Of a DNA stretch of 64,000 nt, positions 11,589 through 20,935 are shown in pieces. Position numbers and translations under genes: made by a program. Origin of the DNA: Spirometra erinaceieuropaei (taxonomy: Eukaryota > Platyhelminthes > Cestoda > Diphyllobothriidea > Diphyllobothriidae); NCBI GenBank assembly GCA_902702965.1, contig CACRXP010000014.1, forward strand, positions 2,428,005 to 2,492,004, read 5' to 3'. The notes under the pieces are model-generated. The model made no database searches, was not told the origin of the DNA, and was given only the letters and a program-made list of their open reading frames with translations. Each line of letters opens with the position of its first letter. Within the stretch, counting starts at the first letter, position 1.

Positions 11589-12612
11589 TTAGTACTTTGT
11601 AGATTGTCCATTCGAATTAATAACAGCAGAAAGTCTGTCCGACATAGACATGACAAGGTTATCTATGGTGGATTGTAAAATGTAATTATTGAGTATGAAA
11701 TCCAATTTTTCCTGCATTGAAAGAGTCTTCTTAGCTTTGTGCCAATTTCTTTTGACAATTCCAAAAAGATTTTCGATTGGATTCAGATCGGGACTGTTGG
11801 CCGGGATGAAAATATATTGGAGGCCAATTGCGGAGAGCGTGGTTGTTGTCTAAAATTTTAGATTATGTTTGCAAGCGGCATCAAATTCGTACCTCTTTAG
11901 AGCGGTGGACAGGTGCATTGTCCTGCAAAATTACAGTATCCATTCGGCGCCGACTTATGCCGTTGTAGCCGAAAGCATCCTTGAAAATTGCAATGAACAC
12001 CTTGCTGTTGATGGTGTCGGATGTTGACCGCCAGACAGGCCGCTCACCGAATTTAATCGCCATCATCCGCCGACAGTTCTTGAATGTTGCCGTTGGTGTA
12101 GTGTGTTCTCTTGGAAAGTTCTTTCCACATATGACGGTTTGGAGCGACTTCGTAGGCTTGTCTAAAAATAGAACCTCATCGCAGAAGAAAATGCTCTTCT
12201 AAAATGAAGATCTGTATTCAATATAATTCTTAGCAAATAAAAGCCGTTCTCTAATTAGTTTTCTACTTAAATATGGCTTAATCATGGCCTTCCGCCGCTG
12301 CAGTTCAAATTCCTTCATCCTTTTTCTAATGATGTTCATAGAAAACATCGGCAGATGTTCCCGCTGAATGGTCTCAATGGGCATGTAATGAAACTTTTTT
12401 AATGTACGACGAATAAAATCGTCGTCTTGCTTACTTGTGGACCGTTTTGGTCCCCCTATCTTATTTCTAGGAACAATTTTATCATTAATAATGCGCCACA
12501 GAGTGACCTTGCTAATATTGAAAATACTAGCTAACGACTCACGCGGGATTCCCTCAGCCGCTAATTTTCGAATGCGCTGGAAGTCAACTTCGGATAAGTA
12601 TTGTTTAGACAT
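11589..12612 (-). pseudogene. Tc1/mariner-type DDE transposase, broken
   Basis: The transposase cuts and rejoins transposon ends in the nucleus. The open part (12612-12200) starts MSKQYLSEVDFQRI and carries an N-terminal helix-turn-helix region ('LASIFNISKVTLWRIINDK') and a GGPKR-like linker. After an in-frame TAG at about 12197 the same frame continues with 'FFCDEVLFLDK' (first catalytic Asp), then 'VILQDNAPVHRS' (second Asp) near 11930. A stop at 11881-11883 and a frameshift precede 'NSPDLNPIENLFGIVKRNWH', the third catalytic residue as Glu, and the frame ends at TAA 11589-11591. So the order D, D, E is preserved but reading is interrupted by at least two stops and one frameshift. D2 to E spans about 48 codons, longer than the usual 34-41, perhaps from an insertion. 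Start chosen as the first ATG before the helix-turn-helix. Confidence 0.85.
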
Positions 12613-13160
12613 AGTTATCGTTTGGCGTGGCAGAGCAAAGTGACGGCATGTCGCGCGAACTCAATATATATTCGTTTACGACACGCATTTTCAGTCTGGT
12701 AAAACAATCACACTGATAAACGTTTTTATTTCGGTATTTTGAAACATTAAACTTTACGAATTTATAAAATAGAATTTTTAGATAAAGAATAGCACGTTAT
12801 TTCCTGAACACAATAAGAAATAATTTATCTGCATTTCCCTGATTTTGTTAATATTGAAATTTAATTTTTTCTTTTTGTTCGAAAGTTTATTAAAAAAATT
12901 TCGTCCCTTTATTACTCTTCTTAAACAGATTAATAAGGTTACACAAAGAATTTCCATCCGAAAGCTTTAATAGCGTAGGAAACTGCTTGAAGATCAGGAA
13001 TCCTCCGATTACGTCTTAATCCGGCCCGTTTTCTATTTAATATACAGATCCGTATCAAACTTTCCTTCAGAAAACGGTCTTTTCGTCCTTATTTCAACTA
13101 AATAAACACAAATAACGACACCAAAAATACGCTACATTTTCCACTATAATTTTGACCTCG
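12613..13160. other. 5' non-coding part of the mariner-like transposon
   Basis: AT-rich DNA between the transposase start and the right terminal repeat. It presumably holds the transposase promoter, but I can assign no specific element. Confidence 0.4.
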
Positions 13161-13204
13161 GCATTTCATGAGTTAGCACAGGTACTGTTAGTGTGGAAAA
13201 TAAA

Positions 13205-14518
13205 AAATACTTGAAGAAGAAGAAGAATCGAGCACCGGAACAATTCGTTTATTATCCTGAGCTTTCAGACTCGTACAGGAGTCCATCGTCAGAGGTAGTG
13301 GCAGAAACAGGACAAGCGGCAGTTATAAGGCACGTAGACCCAATCATCGACCGACGTCGCACGACTGGAGGTGACTACGAAGGGCTCTGTACGCCGGCGC
13401 CAGATCGATCGAACTGGTCCTACAGGAGTTGGAAAAGATTGCCTCCCTCCAACATGAACCGGTGTTTTGGCGACGTTACGTTGACGACACGTTCGTCATC
13501 GTAAAGAAGGACATGCTGCAACATTTTCACAGCCTGCTCAACACAGTCTTCCCGGATATAAAATTCACGAGAGAAGAAGAACAGGAGCAGCAGTTGCCCT
13601 TCCTGGATGTGCTCGTCAGACGAAACCTTAACGGTGAACTTGAAACGACGGTTTATAGGAAGGCAACGAACACCACACAGCTTCTCAGTTTTCACAGCAA
13701 CCATCCGGTGGCTCACAAACGAAGCTGTGTGAAGACACTCTTCAAACGGATCCAAACTCATTGCAGCAAACTGGAAGATAGAGCGCGTGAGGCCCGTTAT
13801 CTCCGCGACCAGTTTGTGCAAAATGGCTATCCGAGGGCATTCATAAGTCGCTGCCTACGCGGTCGCCACCAGAGAACTCAAACATCAACGTCACCGACAA
13901 TATGGCATTCTCTGCCATACATCAAGGGTGTTTCAGAAGCGACCGAGCGCATTGCTGCGGAGCTAGGGGTTGGAATCGCACACCGCCCCAAAGCCACCAT
14001 GCGCAACAGGGTCATGAAGATCAAAGATCGGTTAAAACCCGAAGAGCAATCTGGAGTAGTGTATCGCATTCCGTGTCAAAATTGTCCTTGTAATTACACA
14101 GGACAGACTGGACGCATGCTCGGATCGCGCATACATGAACATAAGCTGGCTGTGAGGCGAGGCGACGCATTGTCACAAGTGGCCGCCCACACCTACGAAA
14201 TGGGTCACGAGTTTGACTTCGCAGCCACCAAAATAGTTGCCCACGCCGGAAACAAAACAGGCCGAGAATTGATTGAAGCCTGGGCCTCGGATGAGAACTC
14301 GGTCAATCGATTTATCGATCTGGCGCCGGCGTACAGAGCCCTTCGTAGTCACCTCCAGTCGTGCGACGTCGGTCGATGATTGGGTCTACGTGCCTTATAA
14401 CTGCTGCTTGTCCTGTTTCTGCCACTACCTCTGACGATGGACTCCTGTACGAGTCTGAAAGCTCAGGATAATAAACGAATTGTTCCGGTGCTCGATTCTT
14501 CTTCTTCTTCAAATATTT
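13205..14518 (+). mobile_element. Penelope-like element with 205-bp inverted terminal repeats
   Basis: The first 205 bp (13205-13409) are the reverse complement of the last 205 bp (14314-14518). I count only two or so differences (13303 region G/A, 13210 C/T), suggesting a recent insertion. The right copy comprises the last codons of the ORF plus the 3' UTR and ends in (CTT)4. The left copy is the same piece inverted and joined directly to the truncated reverse transcriptase. Inverted or direct terminal duplications are known for Penelope elements. The frames 13193-13504 and 14312-14524 are the two inverted copies read through and are not genes. Confidence 0.9.
13411..14379 (+). CDS. PLE reverse transcriptase C-terminal part plus GIY-YIG endonuclease, 5'-truncated
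   Basis: PLE polyprotein that copies its RNA at nicked DNA made by its GIY-YIG nuclease. The open frame has no natural start: it emerges from the inverted repeat at 13411 (ELVLQELEKIASL) and runs uninterrupted to TGA at 14377-14379. Order: RT catalytic motif FWRRYVDDTFVI (YVDD at 13477-13488), the following RT region QLPFLDVLVRR and VYRKATNTTQLLSFHSNHP, the thumb and linker region including 'IWHSLPYIKGVSE', then the GIY-YIG domain: SGVVYRIPCQNCPCNYTGQTGR (about 14045-14114), with Arg and His in 'SRIHEHKLAVRRGD', and 'AGNKTGRELIEAW' near the end. The N-terminal RT motifs are missing, so this copy cannot be active alone, but the remaining frame is intact. About 320 residues against 700-900 in full-length PLEs (general knowledge). 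Confidence 0.9.
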   Translation, partial: ELVLQELEKIASLQHEPVFWRRYVDDTFVIVKKDMLQHFHSLLNTVFPDIKFTREEEQEQQLPFLDVLVRRNLNGELETTVYRKATNTTQLLSFHSNHPVAHKRSCVKTLFKRIQTHCSKLEDRAREARYLRDQFVQNGYPRAFISRCLRGRHQRTQTSTSPTIWHSLPYIKGVSEATERIAAELGVGIAHRPKATMRNRVMKIKDRLKPEEQSGVVYRIPCQNCPCNYTGQTGRMLGSRIHEHKLAVRRGDALSQVAAHTYEMGHEFDFAATKIVAHAGNKTGRELIEAWASDENSVNRFIDLAPAYRALRSHLQSCDVGR

Positions 14519-14707
14519 ATACACCTGGAACTCGAAATTTCGCCTTCATTCGTGTAATAAAAAATACATTAAAATCAAAGCACATCTTAGCTAGAAGTTT
14601 CGAATCCTCAAAAAGCATAGGCAAAACATTTTTTTAATAATGTGACCACAGAATTAGCGAAAATATTTTAATAAACGTTTTATATTTAAACACCTGGCGA
14701 ATTTTAC

Positions 14708-16167
14708 TTCTGAGTGACCGATCTCATGAAATATTGGACCAAATTCTGAGATGCGTTCCCCCCATTAGGAAGGCTTACTTTGGTAGAGTTGTAATACTGA
14801 TTATCTTGCGGCATAATCCTCTAATATTTCGGACTCGGCAGGATGTCGGTTTTTGAGTGCACTGTATTCGGCGAAAATGACTACTTAGGTAGAATGAATT
14901 GTTTACATTGATTTTCGATAGTCCTATAAATTAAAATATATTTTATAGAAAACATAAACAAAAATATGGTTTCTTCCACTCGTTTGAGAGAGAAGCATGC
15001 AATCTTTGCAAAGTATATTCGAAGAAGGAGTTTGATTAGGTTTTAAAAGTTTTCTGATTCCCGAACAATTCGGAGCCTGATCAGTCGTAAGAGAAACGAC
15101 CACAAGTGTCAAATTTTTGCTTGGCATGATCGTGCACAAGTTCGAAGTACACCGAGCTCCGTCAGCCGAGGGCAGTAATAGAGTACTTCGAAAAGAGGTA
15201 ACTTATTAACGAAGGTTTTTTAGTTGATCAAAGGCATATTCGTCGCTAACTTCAGTTGCTGACAGCCATTTTTCTAGAAAGTGAAGTTTGATGTTTGAAT
15301 GAGTCTTCACATGTGACCCAAACGACCATCTTCGTGAAAAGAAGCGCCCGAACACTCACTAATTCGGTAAATGCCTTCGAGACTAATCTTATTTTAATGT
15401 CCTCAACAGACAGATAATTCGGCATCCGTTTTTATGGACGATCGGGTGAAAACACTGAAAATCATGAAGTATTCAGCAATATTTCAAGGCCAATATGAAA
15501 CTCGACGTAATCTAAAACGAACGAAAAGTGTACATTAATTTAACGGAAGAAAAGCCCTCTCTACAAACACAAAATGGTATGTTTACAATCACGCCTGTCA
15601 GTTCTATTTAAATTTATTTGGCCCCGGCGGGCCTCATAGCATGTTGAAAACTTTTGTTCCTACGAGGTCCCCATCTGTGAAATCAAGAAAATCCAGCTTC
15701 TCTTGTTGAAGCTCATCTCATTTAACTCAAAAGAATCAAGAATACCACGAATCCCCGGAAAACTGTTTTGGAATCTACACTAAGAATTTAAACAATCGAC
15801 AAACCGTCATATATGAAATCTTACTAAGTTAGATGCAAACTTCACCCAAACACAATTATTGGACGTTATTTTATTTCTACTTTCATATTTACTTCGTTTT
15901 TGGTCGAATAATGCATTCCATTTATCTAAAAACGAAGTTTACTAAATTAGAGTCATTTCTGATGTTTTCGGGATATTGCGCTTTTCTAAAGAAATCGGCA
16001 TTTCTGAACAACGTAACACTGCCTTAAATATTTCTTTTATGTTTCTAATTCTTTTAAACTTGTACTTAATTAACATAGACATTGGACTCATGAATTGGCG
16101 TCGGTTTGCGAGTGATTGGCGATCATTCGTAATTTTCGACACATTTCATGAGTTAGGTTACGCACTG
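14708..16167. mobile_element. Composite FB-family element with mariner-like ends
   Basis: The left end (GTGACCGATCTCATGAAAT, about 14714) and following arm ('CAAATTCTGAGATGCG', 'CTTGCGGCATAATCC', 'ATTGATTTTCGATAG') match the FB arm. The right end 'ACACATTTCATGAGTTAGGT' finishes with CTG at 16165-16167 followed by TA. The right two thirds (from about 15070) are instead colinear with 29400-30411 and 51850-52966. No coding capacity; frames at 14924-16291 are chance. Confidence 0.65.
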
Positions 16168-16349
16168 TATGTGCAGTGATCGCGCGCGCACCCACGTCCC
16201 ATGAATGACTGGCCACATGTGCGAAAAAATGCAGATTAAGCGGCTTTTTGGCTACCCGATAAATGCCAGTTTGACAGTCAGTATTATGCATTTGAAGTGA
16301 CAGGTTCAGAGGATACAGTTCAAATCACACTTGAATCACGCGCACACGA
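16168..16349. other. Short unassigned spacer
   Basis: Contains a short CG-rich alternating tract (GCGCGCGCA at about 16181); nothing else recognised. Confidence 0.3.
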
Positions 16350-16975
16350 CAGTTTGTCCGTCATTGTCGATGACGTCCACCGTGTGCTCCACAGCAGGAT
16401 GGAGCAGGCACGGTGACTTGCCCGTGAATTAGTTTATAGTGAGAGTGGACTTGCGCAGTGTCTAGCGCACTATATCCTCCTCCCCACCTGGGTCCGCTAT
16501 CAAGAAGACGGGGGCGGGAAAGGACGCAGGCAGCCGGAGCGGCCGGACCTGCACCAAGGCGTGCCACCGCACCCTCTGGTCCACAAAAACACTTGACCAG
16601 GATTTTTGCCAACAACGACAACAGCACCACAAGGGGTAAGGAAGGCGAGGATGACTGTGCAGTCTGTATATCCAACGTGAGCGCAAGCGCACCCACCGAC
16701 AGGAAACCAGATGCCAGAGAACTGTCAATGCACGTGAATTGATGATCATGGCATGGCAGACGCACAGCCAGAAGAGCGAGACTCAACTCCGCACTAGCCT
16801 GGGACATCAACCTTCAAAGCCTGGATAACTAGTCAGTCGTAGACTGAGAGGTACTAACTATAAAGCCCACACCCTCCTCTCAGATGGGTGAGAGCGCCAG
16901 AGGTCATGTTAAGAAGGAACCGTCACAGCCTGGCTTTCAGTCCACCAGATCGCCACTCCACACAAACACACACAA
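16350..16975 (-). repeat. Dispersed repeat R3, copy 2, longest
   Basis: The minus strand reads 'TTGGCAAAAATCCTGGTCAA' near 16600, then a GC-rich block with 'GGTGCAGGTCCGGCCGC', then 'GTGCGCTAGACACTGCGCAA', then 'TATAAACTAATTCACGGGCA', and ends with 'GTGGAGCACACGGTGGACGT' near 16375. The same order is seen on the plus strand at 36487-36790. The 16360-16810 minus frame (149 codons) lies wholly within this repeat and overlaps other frames in it; I do not accept it as a gene. Class unknown: it might be a LINE 5' or 3' region or a SINE. Confidence 0.55.
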
Positions 16976-17039
16976 CTAAGCAGACCGCGTGGAATGCGCT
17001 GAGACGCCAATCGACAAATTTCCAAACCACGGCGTTTGG

Positions 17040-17800
17040 CGTACTGCGATTGTTTCAGGTCCTGATCACACATGCAGCAGAGGAGCCGCGTGGAGAATGA
17101 GTAGGCAGGGACACTTCCCAGATGCGTGGGGGGTGGCACTCGAGTGCTTGCAGTGGGTGTTATTGTGTGGTGCAGGTGCTAGTGGGGGAAGGTGTGCGAT
17201 GTAGTCAGCGGTTGTCTACCGCAAGTGTTCATAAATGTACATGCGACATAATAAGCCCATGCGGTGACGGAATGTGCGGGGGCAGTGAAGACAGTTAGGA
17301 TGGATGCGGCAAATTCAGGTTGGTGCTCCAGGCACTGGTTTGCCAGTCCCTGTGAAATGAATTCGCAAGTGACCGACCAGGCCAATGTGTGGGGGGAATG
17401 TGCGATCGGAATGAGCACAGATATGAGCCCAGTCCACATCGCTGGCGTTGACGGTGGTGAAGTTGGTGTTTGTCAGTGTGTCGAGATTGTGCGCAGTGGT
17501 AGTGGGTACAGGAGCCGCCGCAGCAGATGCTGAGATGATGGAGGAGGATGGAGTTGGGTGTTTAGGAGTGCGGTCAGTGTTAATTGTCGGCGTGGGGGGA
17601 CAAGACTGCGGTGGACGGGGAAACATCAGGTGCTGCAGTTGGTCCGGAGGTGTCCGGTAAGACCGATTTGCGCCCGGAACGTCCACTGATATCGTGGGCA
17701 GCTTGTGGGCGGTTGAGCGTTGGCATTGCGAGGCGGAGGTAGTTGTAATTTGCTGGCTTCACGTTTGGCTTTGGCGTCCGTGGTGCGGTTCGGCTTGTAG
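17040..17800 (-). pseudogene. Zinc-finger tail of a LINE ORF2, better preserved copy
   Basis: On the minus strand the frame around 17762-17315 holds a Pro/Thr/Ser-rich linker and then 'DWAHICAHSDRTFPPHIGLV' plus 'GHLRIHFTGTGKPVPGAPT', a diverged C2H2 finger. After a stop comes a second finger, 'RIHPNCLHCPRTFRHRMGLL', with both cysteines. The 'GLVGHLRIH..TG.PVPGAPT' signature is, to my knowledge, typical of LINE-derived C2H2 proteins abundant in flatworms. It is colinear with 3950-4780. No RT domain accompanies it, so it is a 3' fragment. The opposing plus frames are shadows. Confidence 0.6.
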
Positions 17801-17881
17801 ACTACTATGCCTGTCCTTACTGCACTCCCCAGGTCGGTCGGTCCCAGTTGGCCGGGCTGGTTACCGCGGTAAGAGGTAAAC

Positions 17882-18125
17882 TCATTCTGCGTACACTCAT
17901 TTATCTGTAACTCAGCAAAAAATATGTCACTTGATGTTCAATTCCATTTGGACACTCCGTTAATTTCAATAACATGCCCCATGATGGCCTACGACAAATT
18001 AGTCAGTCTATGTTAAATCGCCACCCTGCCTCTCAAGCCGTCTTATAGTCAAAACAGTGCTAACGCAGCCAGCGGATCCTTATACCTTCACTTATTGGCC
18101 AGTTCCACTGTCATGGCCTTTTTAC
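17882..18125 (+). repeat. Dispersed repeat R5, copy 2
   Basis: Inverted match to 5740-5989; shared blocks CATGATGGCCTACGACAAAT, AAATCGCCACCCTGCC and TTCCACTGTCATGG. Non-coding. Confidence 0.6.
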
Positions 18126-18174
18126 AATTTATCACATTTAAACTCCCAGTTTTATAAGAAAATATTAGGAATAG

Positions 18175-18640
18175 AATTGGAGAGGCGACTTCCAGGAAGT
18201 CTTTCAGAAGAGGAAAATGCAGCCGGTGGAAAAAGTGGCTTATTGGCCTGACATTTCGCATTTACACTCGAACCCCTCATCAGAGACAGTGGCAGATAAG
18301 AGTGTGAGAACACAGAGATTACAGTATTCACAGACGGTAGTTGCCACACAACCGCATATCTCACATAATTGGCAGCTCCCTCCTGGTCGTAATTGATGCG
18401 ATGATGGCTTGTTAGTCGACACCCCAGTCGTTAGTAGCCATAATATCATCCCCGTATTGGATTCTTGGCGTGATAATGACTCGGTCATTTTGTTCATTGT
18501 CACTAGAACTGTCGGCCGCCAACACCCTCACTACATGGCTAATTACTCTTCCCGAGCAAAGTTCCAGTACAAAAAATGGGGTTGGCCGGTCATTGTGCTC
18601 GCTGATTGCCTGGAGGTTGTAGATGTGGTTATGTAGCCCC
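18175..18640 (-). mobile_element. PLE 3' UTR fragment
   Basis: The minus strand is colinear with the PLE 3' region at 20985-21350: 'TGATAATGACTCGGTCATTT' inverted at about 18470, then the terminal block at 18240-18300 ('GATGAGGGGTTCGAGTGTAA' on the minus strand, then 'AATGTCAGGCCAATAA'). It continues to the extreme end with 'GACTTCCTGGAAGTCGCC' at about 18183-18200. No coding part remains. Confidence 0.65.
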
Positions 18641-18659
18641 ACCTGATGGACACAGTACA

Positions 18660-18965
18660 GTTGGGGTTAGGGTTTAGGGTTCGGGGTTGTGGTTAGGGGT
18701 TAAGGTTAAGGGTTATTGTTGGGGGTCAGGGTTAGGGGTTATATTTATGAGTTGGCGTTAGGCGTTGTGGTTAGGGGCGACTATTTCTCAACCACCGCGC
18801 ATGCCCAATAACTTTTCTTTTACCTACAATTACTTGACCTCCTCGCCTTTGTTTGCGTTCCCCGGCCGCACCTGTAAAAACCCCCTGTTACTACCCGTCT
18901 CATATTAAAGGTGGCTGGGATTTTTTTCCTTCAGGCGGGGCTAGATAACCACAGCTGATCGTTAT
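18660..18965 (+). repeat. Dispersed repeat R8 with internal telomere-like array, copy 1
   Basis: The array and the roughly 190 bp after it (CAACCACCGCGCATGC, 'TACAATTACTTGACCTC', 'GCGTTCCCCGGCC', 'AACCACAGCTGATC') match the reverse complement of 32815-33105. The telomere-like motif is therefore part of a dispersed repeat. Confidence 0.65.
18664..18776 (+). repeat. Degenerate TTAGGG-type array
   Basis: About 113 bp of GGGTTAGGG, GGGTTTAGGG, GGTTAGGGGTTAAGG and similar units, with no long perfect run of TTAGGG. It is interstitial, not a chromosome end. Confidence 0.8.
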
Positions 18966-18969
18966 CTCA

Positions 18970-19300
18970 ACGAAATGGTAAACTCTCTTTACTCAACCCA
19001 AACCTCCTTGTATCCCGGTAATTTCCTGTGCAAATATTTGCCGCAGACCACATATTGGCATTTATATATGCCTCACTGGTGGGAGACGCTAGTCCGAGTG
19101 AGACAGATTCACTAAGATAAATTTTAGTGGTTTGAAAGTCGGAGTTCAAGAGGTAGATTACCAGGCTATTTGCAAAATAACAGGAATCAATCCTTATTCT
19201 TTTTCTTCTTCTTCTTTTTCTTCTTCTAGAGTCTGACTTGTGGATCAGGGCGATTTTTAGCCCTAAACACAGCAACAACGTTAAGCTCATTTAGCGGATG
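18970..19300 (+). repeat. Dispersed repeat R7, copy 2
   Basis: Same orientation and block order as 8665-9012, including the TTC-rich tract (19198-19228) and 'GGATCAGGGCGATTT'. The minus frame 18967-19290 is a read-through of this repeat. Confidence 0.65.
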
Positions 19301-19755
19301 GATAGTTTCTTAGTATATGCCACAGTCCTGGGAGTAACCGCTTCTTGGTCTTCTTTTTTGAGATTCCTAAATCTGTGCATTTTTGGACCAAAAGAGCATA
19401 AAAGTATCATACAGTCATTTGATTTAGCCTACGCGTACCCTCTAAACATACGCGAATGTTCTAGATGTGTTTTCAAAAGCTCTCATCATTACATGGTCAA
19501 CCAAACTGGCAATATGTATCGGAAAATTTCTAAGCAATCTATTTTGACGAAGATGTAATTTGGAACTGAAGAGAAGATCACGTTGTTTGCCTGGGAATCA
19601 CATTATCAAGCATCTTTTCAAACTGAACCCCGTAGTCATCTTTTTTAAATTGATTGGTTCTTCCACGTGTGGGGTCAGCTTACTTCACCAAATTCAGTGA
19701 ACTTCACGGTTGGGCAGGCGGATATCTGAGCCCAAGTGACATCAAATCAATCCCC
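19301..19755. other. Unassigned DNA
   Basis: The frame 19298-19558 shows no recognisable motif. Nothing else seen. Confidence 0.3.
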
Positions 19756-19757
19756 TC

Positions 19758-19850
19758 TACTGGTCCCTCGTAGCTCAGGGGGTCGCAGCCCCGGTTTGAC
19801 TAAAGACGTGCGCCTTCTTATCGTACGTTCGAATCCGATGGAGTTTTTTA
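19758..19850 (+). mobile_element. tRNA-like sequence, probable SINE head or tRNA pseudogene
   Basis: A-box-like GTAGCTCAGGGGGTCGCAG (about 19770) and B-box-like ACGTTCGAATCCGA (about 19825) lie at tRNA-like spacing. I cannot close a full cloverleaf with a clear anticodon loop, and it differs from the main SINE family, so I call it a tRNA-derived relic. Confidence 0.45.
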
Positions 19851-20314
19851 CAATGGGTCAATTAACCTGTTTCGGTTTTAGTAAGGAAATTCGTTTAAAT
19901 ATGCCCTTTTATATTAATTTGCGATGCTCTGCGTCAGAAATACAGGATCGGTTAATGCGCAGTTTATTTCGGGTAGGTAATATGACTGTCTACATCGTAG
20001 GAGTAGAGTTCAGCCTCAGAACGGTGAGTTCGGTTTCAGTGGCGATCATGAGAACGCTTGTTTAACGCTTTCGCGAAGACAAGAAGAACCTTACTTTTGA
20101 AGGAGAGACGTTACCCTCAAGAAAGCTGGTCTTATTCCTGGTTGAGTTGCTACTGGATTTACAGTAAGTCCATCGGAATATCTTCTTCATTAGGTCACTT
20201 TTTATCTTAGGGATGACTGACTGTGGAGTTAGGTGAGGCTGTCAGGTGAGGGTACGGCACATTCTGAACAGGGAAGGTGGCATATCTTAAGGAACAGTCG
20301 AAGAGTTGCCGGTA
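19851..20314. other. Unassigned DNA
   Basis: The frame 19736-20065 overlaps the tRNA-like segment and has no motif. No repeat match seen. Confidence 0.3.
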
Positions 20315-20430
20315 GAAGCACGTAAGGGATTTCTAGGAAGCAGTCCAGAAGGAGAATATGCGGTTGCTGGGACAAGAAATTTATTGGTCTGACATTTTGG
20401 AGTCTTCTTCTAACCCATTATCGTAAACAA
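20315..20430 (-). mobile_element. PLE 3'-terminus fragment
   Basis: The plus strand reads 'AGGAAGCAGTCCAGAAGGAG', then 'GGGACAAGAAATTTATTGGTC', then 'CTAACCCATTATCGTA'. This is the inverted PLE terminus in the same order as 24951-25010. Confidence 0.55.
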
Positions 20431-20639
20431 GTGGAAAACACGAAAAAAGAGATTCACGGCGGTTCATGGGCGGGGTTACTTACTCCGGAGAGCAGTTGTG
20501 TTGGGAAAAAGAGCTGAACGTCCAAGAAATTTGTTGTATCACAAATTTTGATCCTTCATACTGTTACCGAGTGAAAGAGCACACTATTTTCACCATTAAA
20601 TTATAATAATAAGGAACTGTAATACCTCTGCAGGCATTG

Positions 20640-20935
20640 GAAAAGAAGGTACTGAATTGTCTCCTTTTTGCTCCGATGATTACCTTGAAGCATCTCGACC
20701 ACCCGCATGCAACAGCCACCGCGAGGCCTTTTTACTGACGCCGAATATTCCGGCGAGGAGGCCGTTGTGCATGATGATAGATAGAGGACAGGGAAACCAT
20801 GACTCGACCAGTTTGCGTCTCACGCAGTTGTCATTTCTAGCAAGAATTTCTGCTTCGTCCAACTTGAATGCATGGCTGGGTCCCGTCTAATGAGCGCTGC
20901 GACTTGGGAGTTGGCGCCGTTCCTCCTCACTGCTG
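20640..20935 (-). pseudogene. PLE GIY-YIG C-terminal relic
   Basis: On the minus strand 'LDEAEILARNDNCVRRKLVE' (about 20862-20800) matches the end of the GIY-YIG domain seen in the other PLE relics ('LDESEIIERGDNRMSRELFE'). It is followed by 3'-side sequence to about 20640. The opposing plus frame is a shadow. Confidence 0.55.

Larger units (their letters stand above)
11280..13187 (-). mobile_element. Tc1/mariner-superfamily transposon, decayed
   Basis: Terminal inverted repeats of about 26 bp: CAGTACCTGTGCTAACTCAT plus GAAATG from 11280, and its reverse complement ending in CTG at 13187. The left end directly follows TA (11278-11279). On the right, TA is at 13189-13190 after one extra T. 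At 1.9 kb it is within the superfamily's usual range. A broken transposase gene lies inside on the minus strand. A PLE begins only about 17 bp beyond the right end. Confidence 0.85.

Noticed and set aside
13193..13504. Lys-rich 103-codon frame and its twin at 14312-14524 as paired genes
   Set aside because: They are the two inverted terminal copies of one PLE read in the same sense.
16361..16810. 149-codon minus frame as a host gene
   Set aside because: It lies wholly inside dispersed repeat R3, other copies of which do not keep the frame.
18664..18776. Chromosome end or recent fusion point
   Set aside because: The array is degenerate and short, and is embedded in a repeat with a second copy at 32815-33105.
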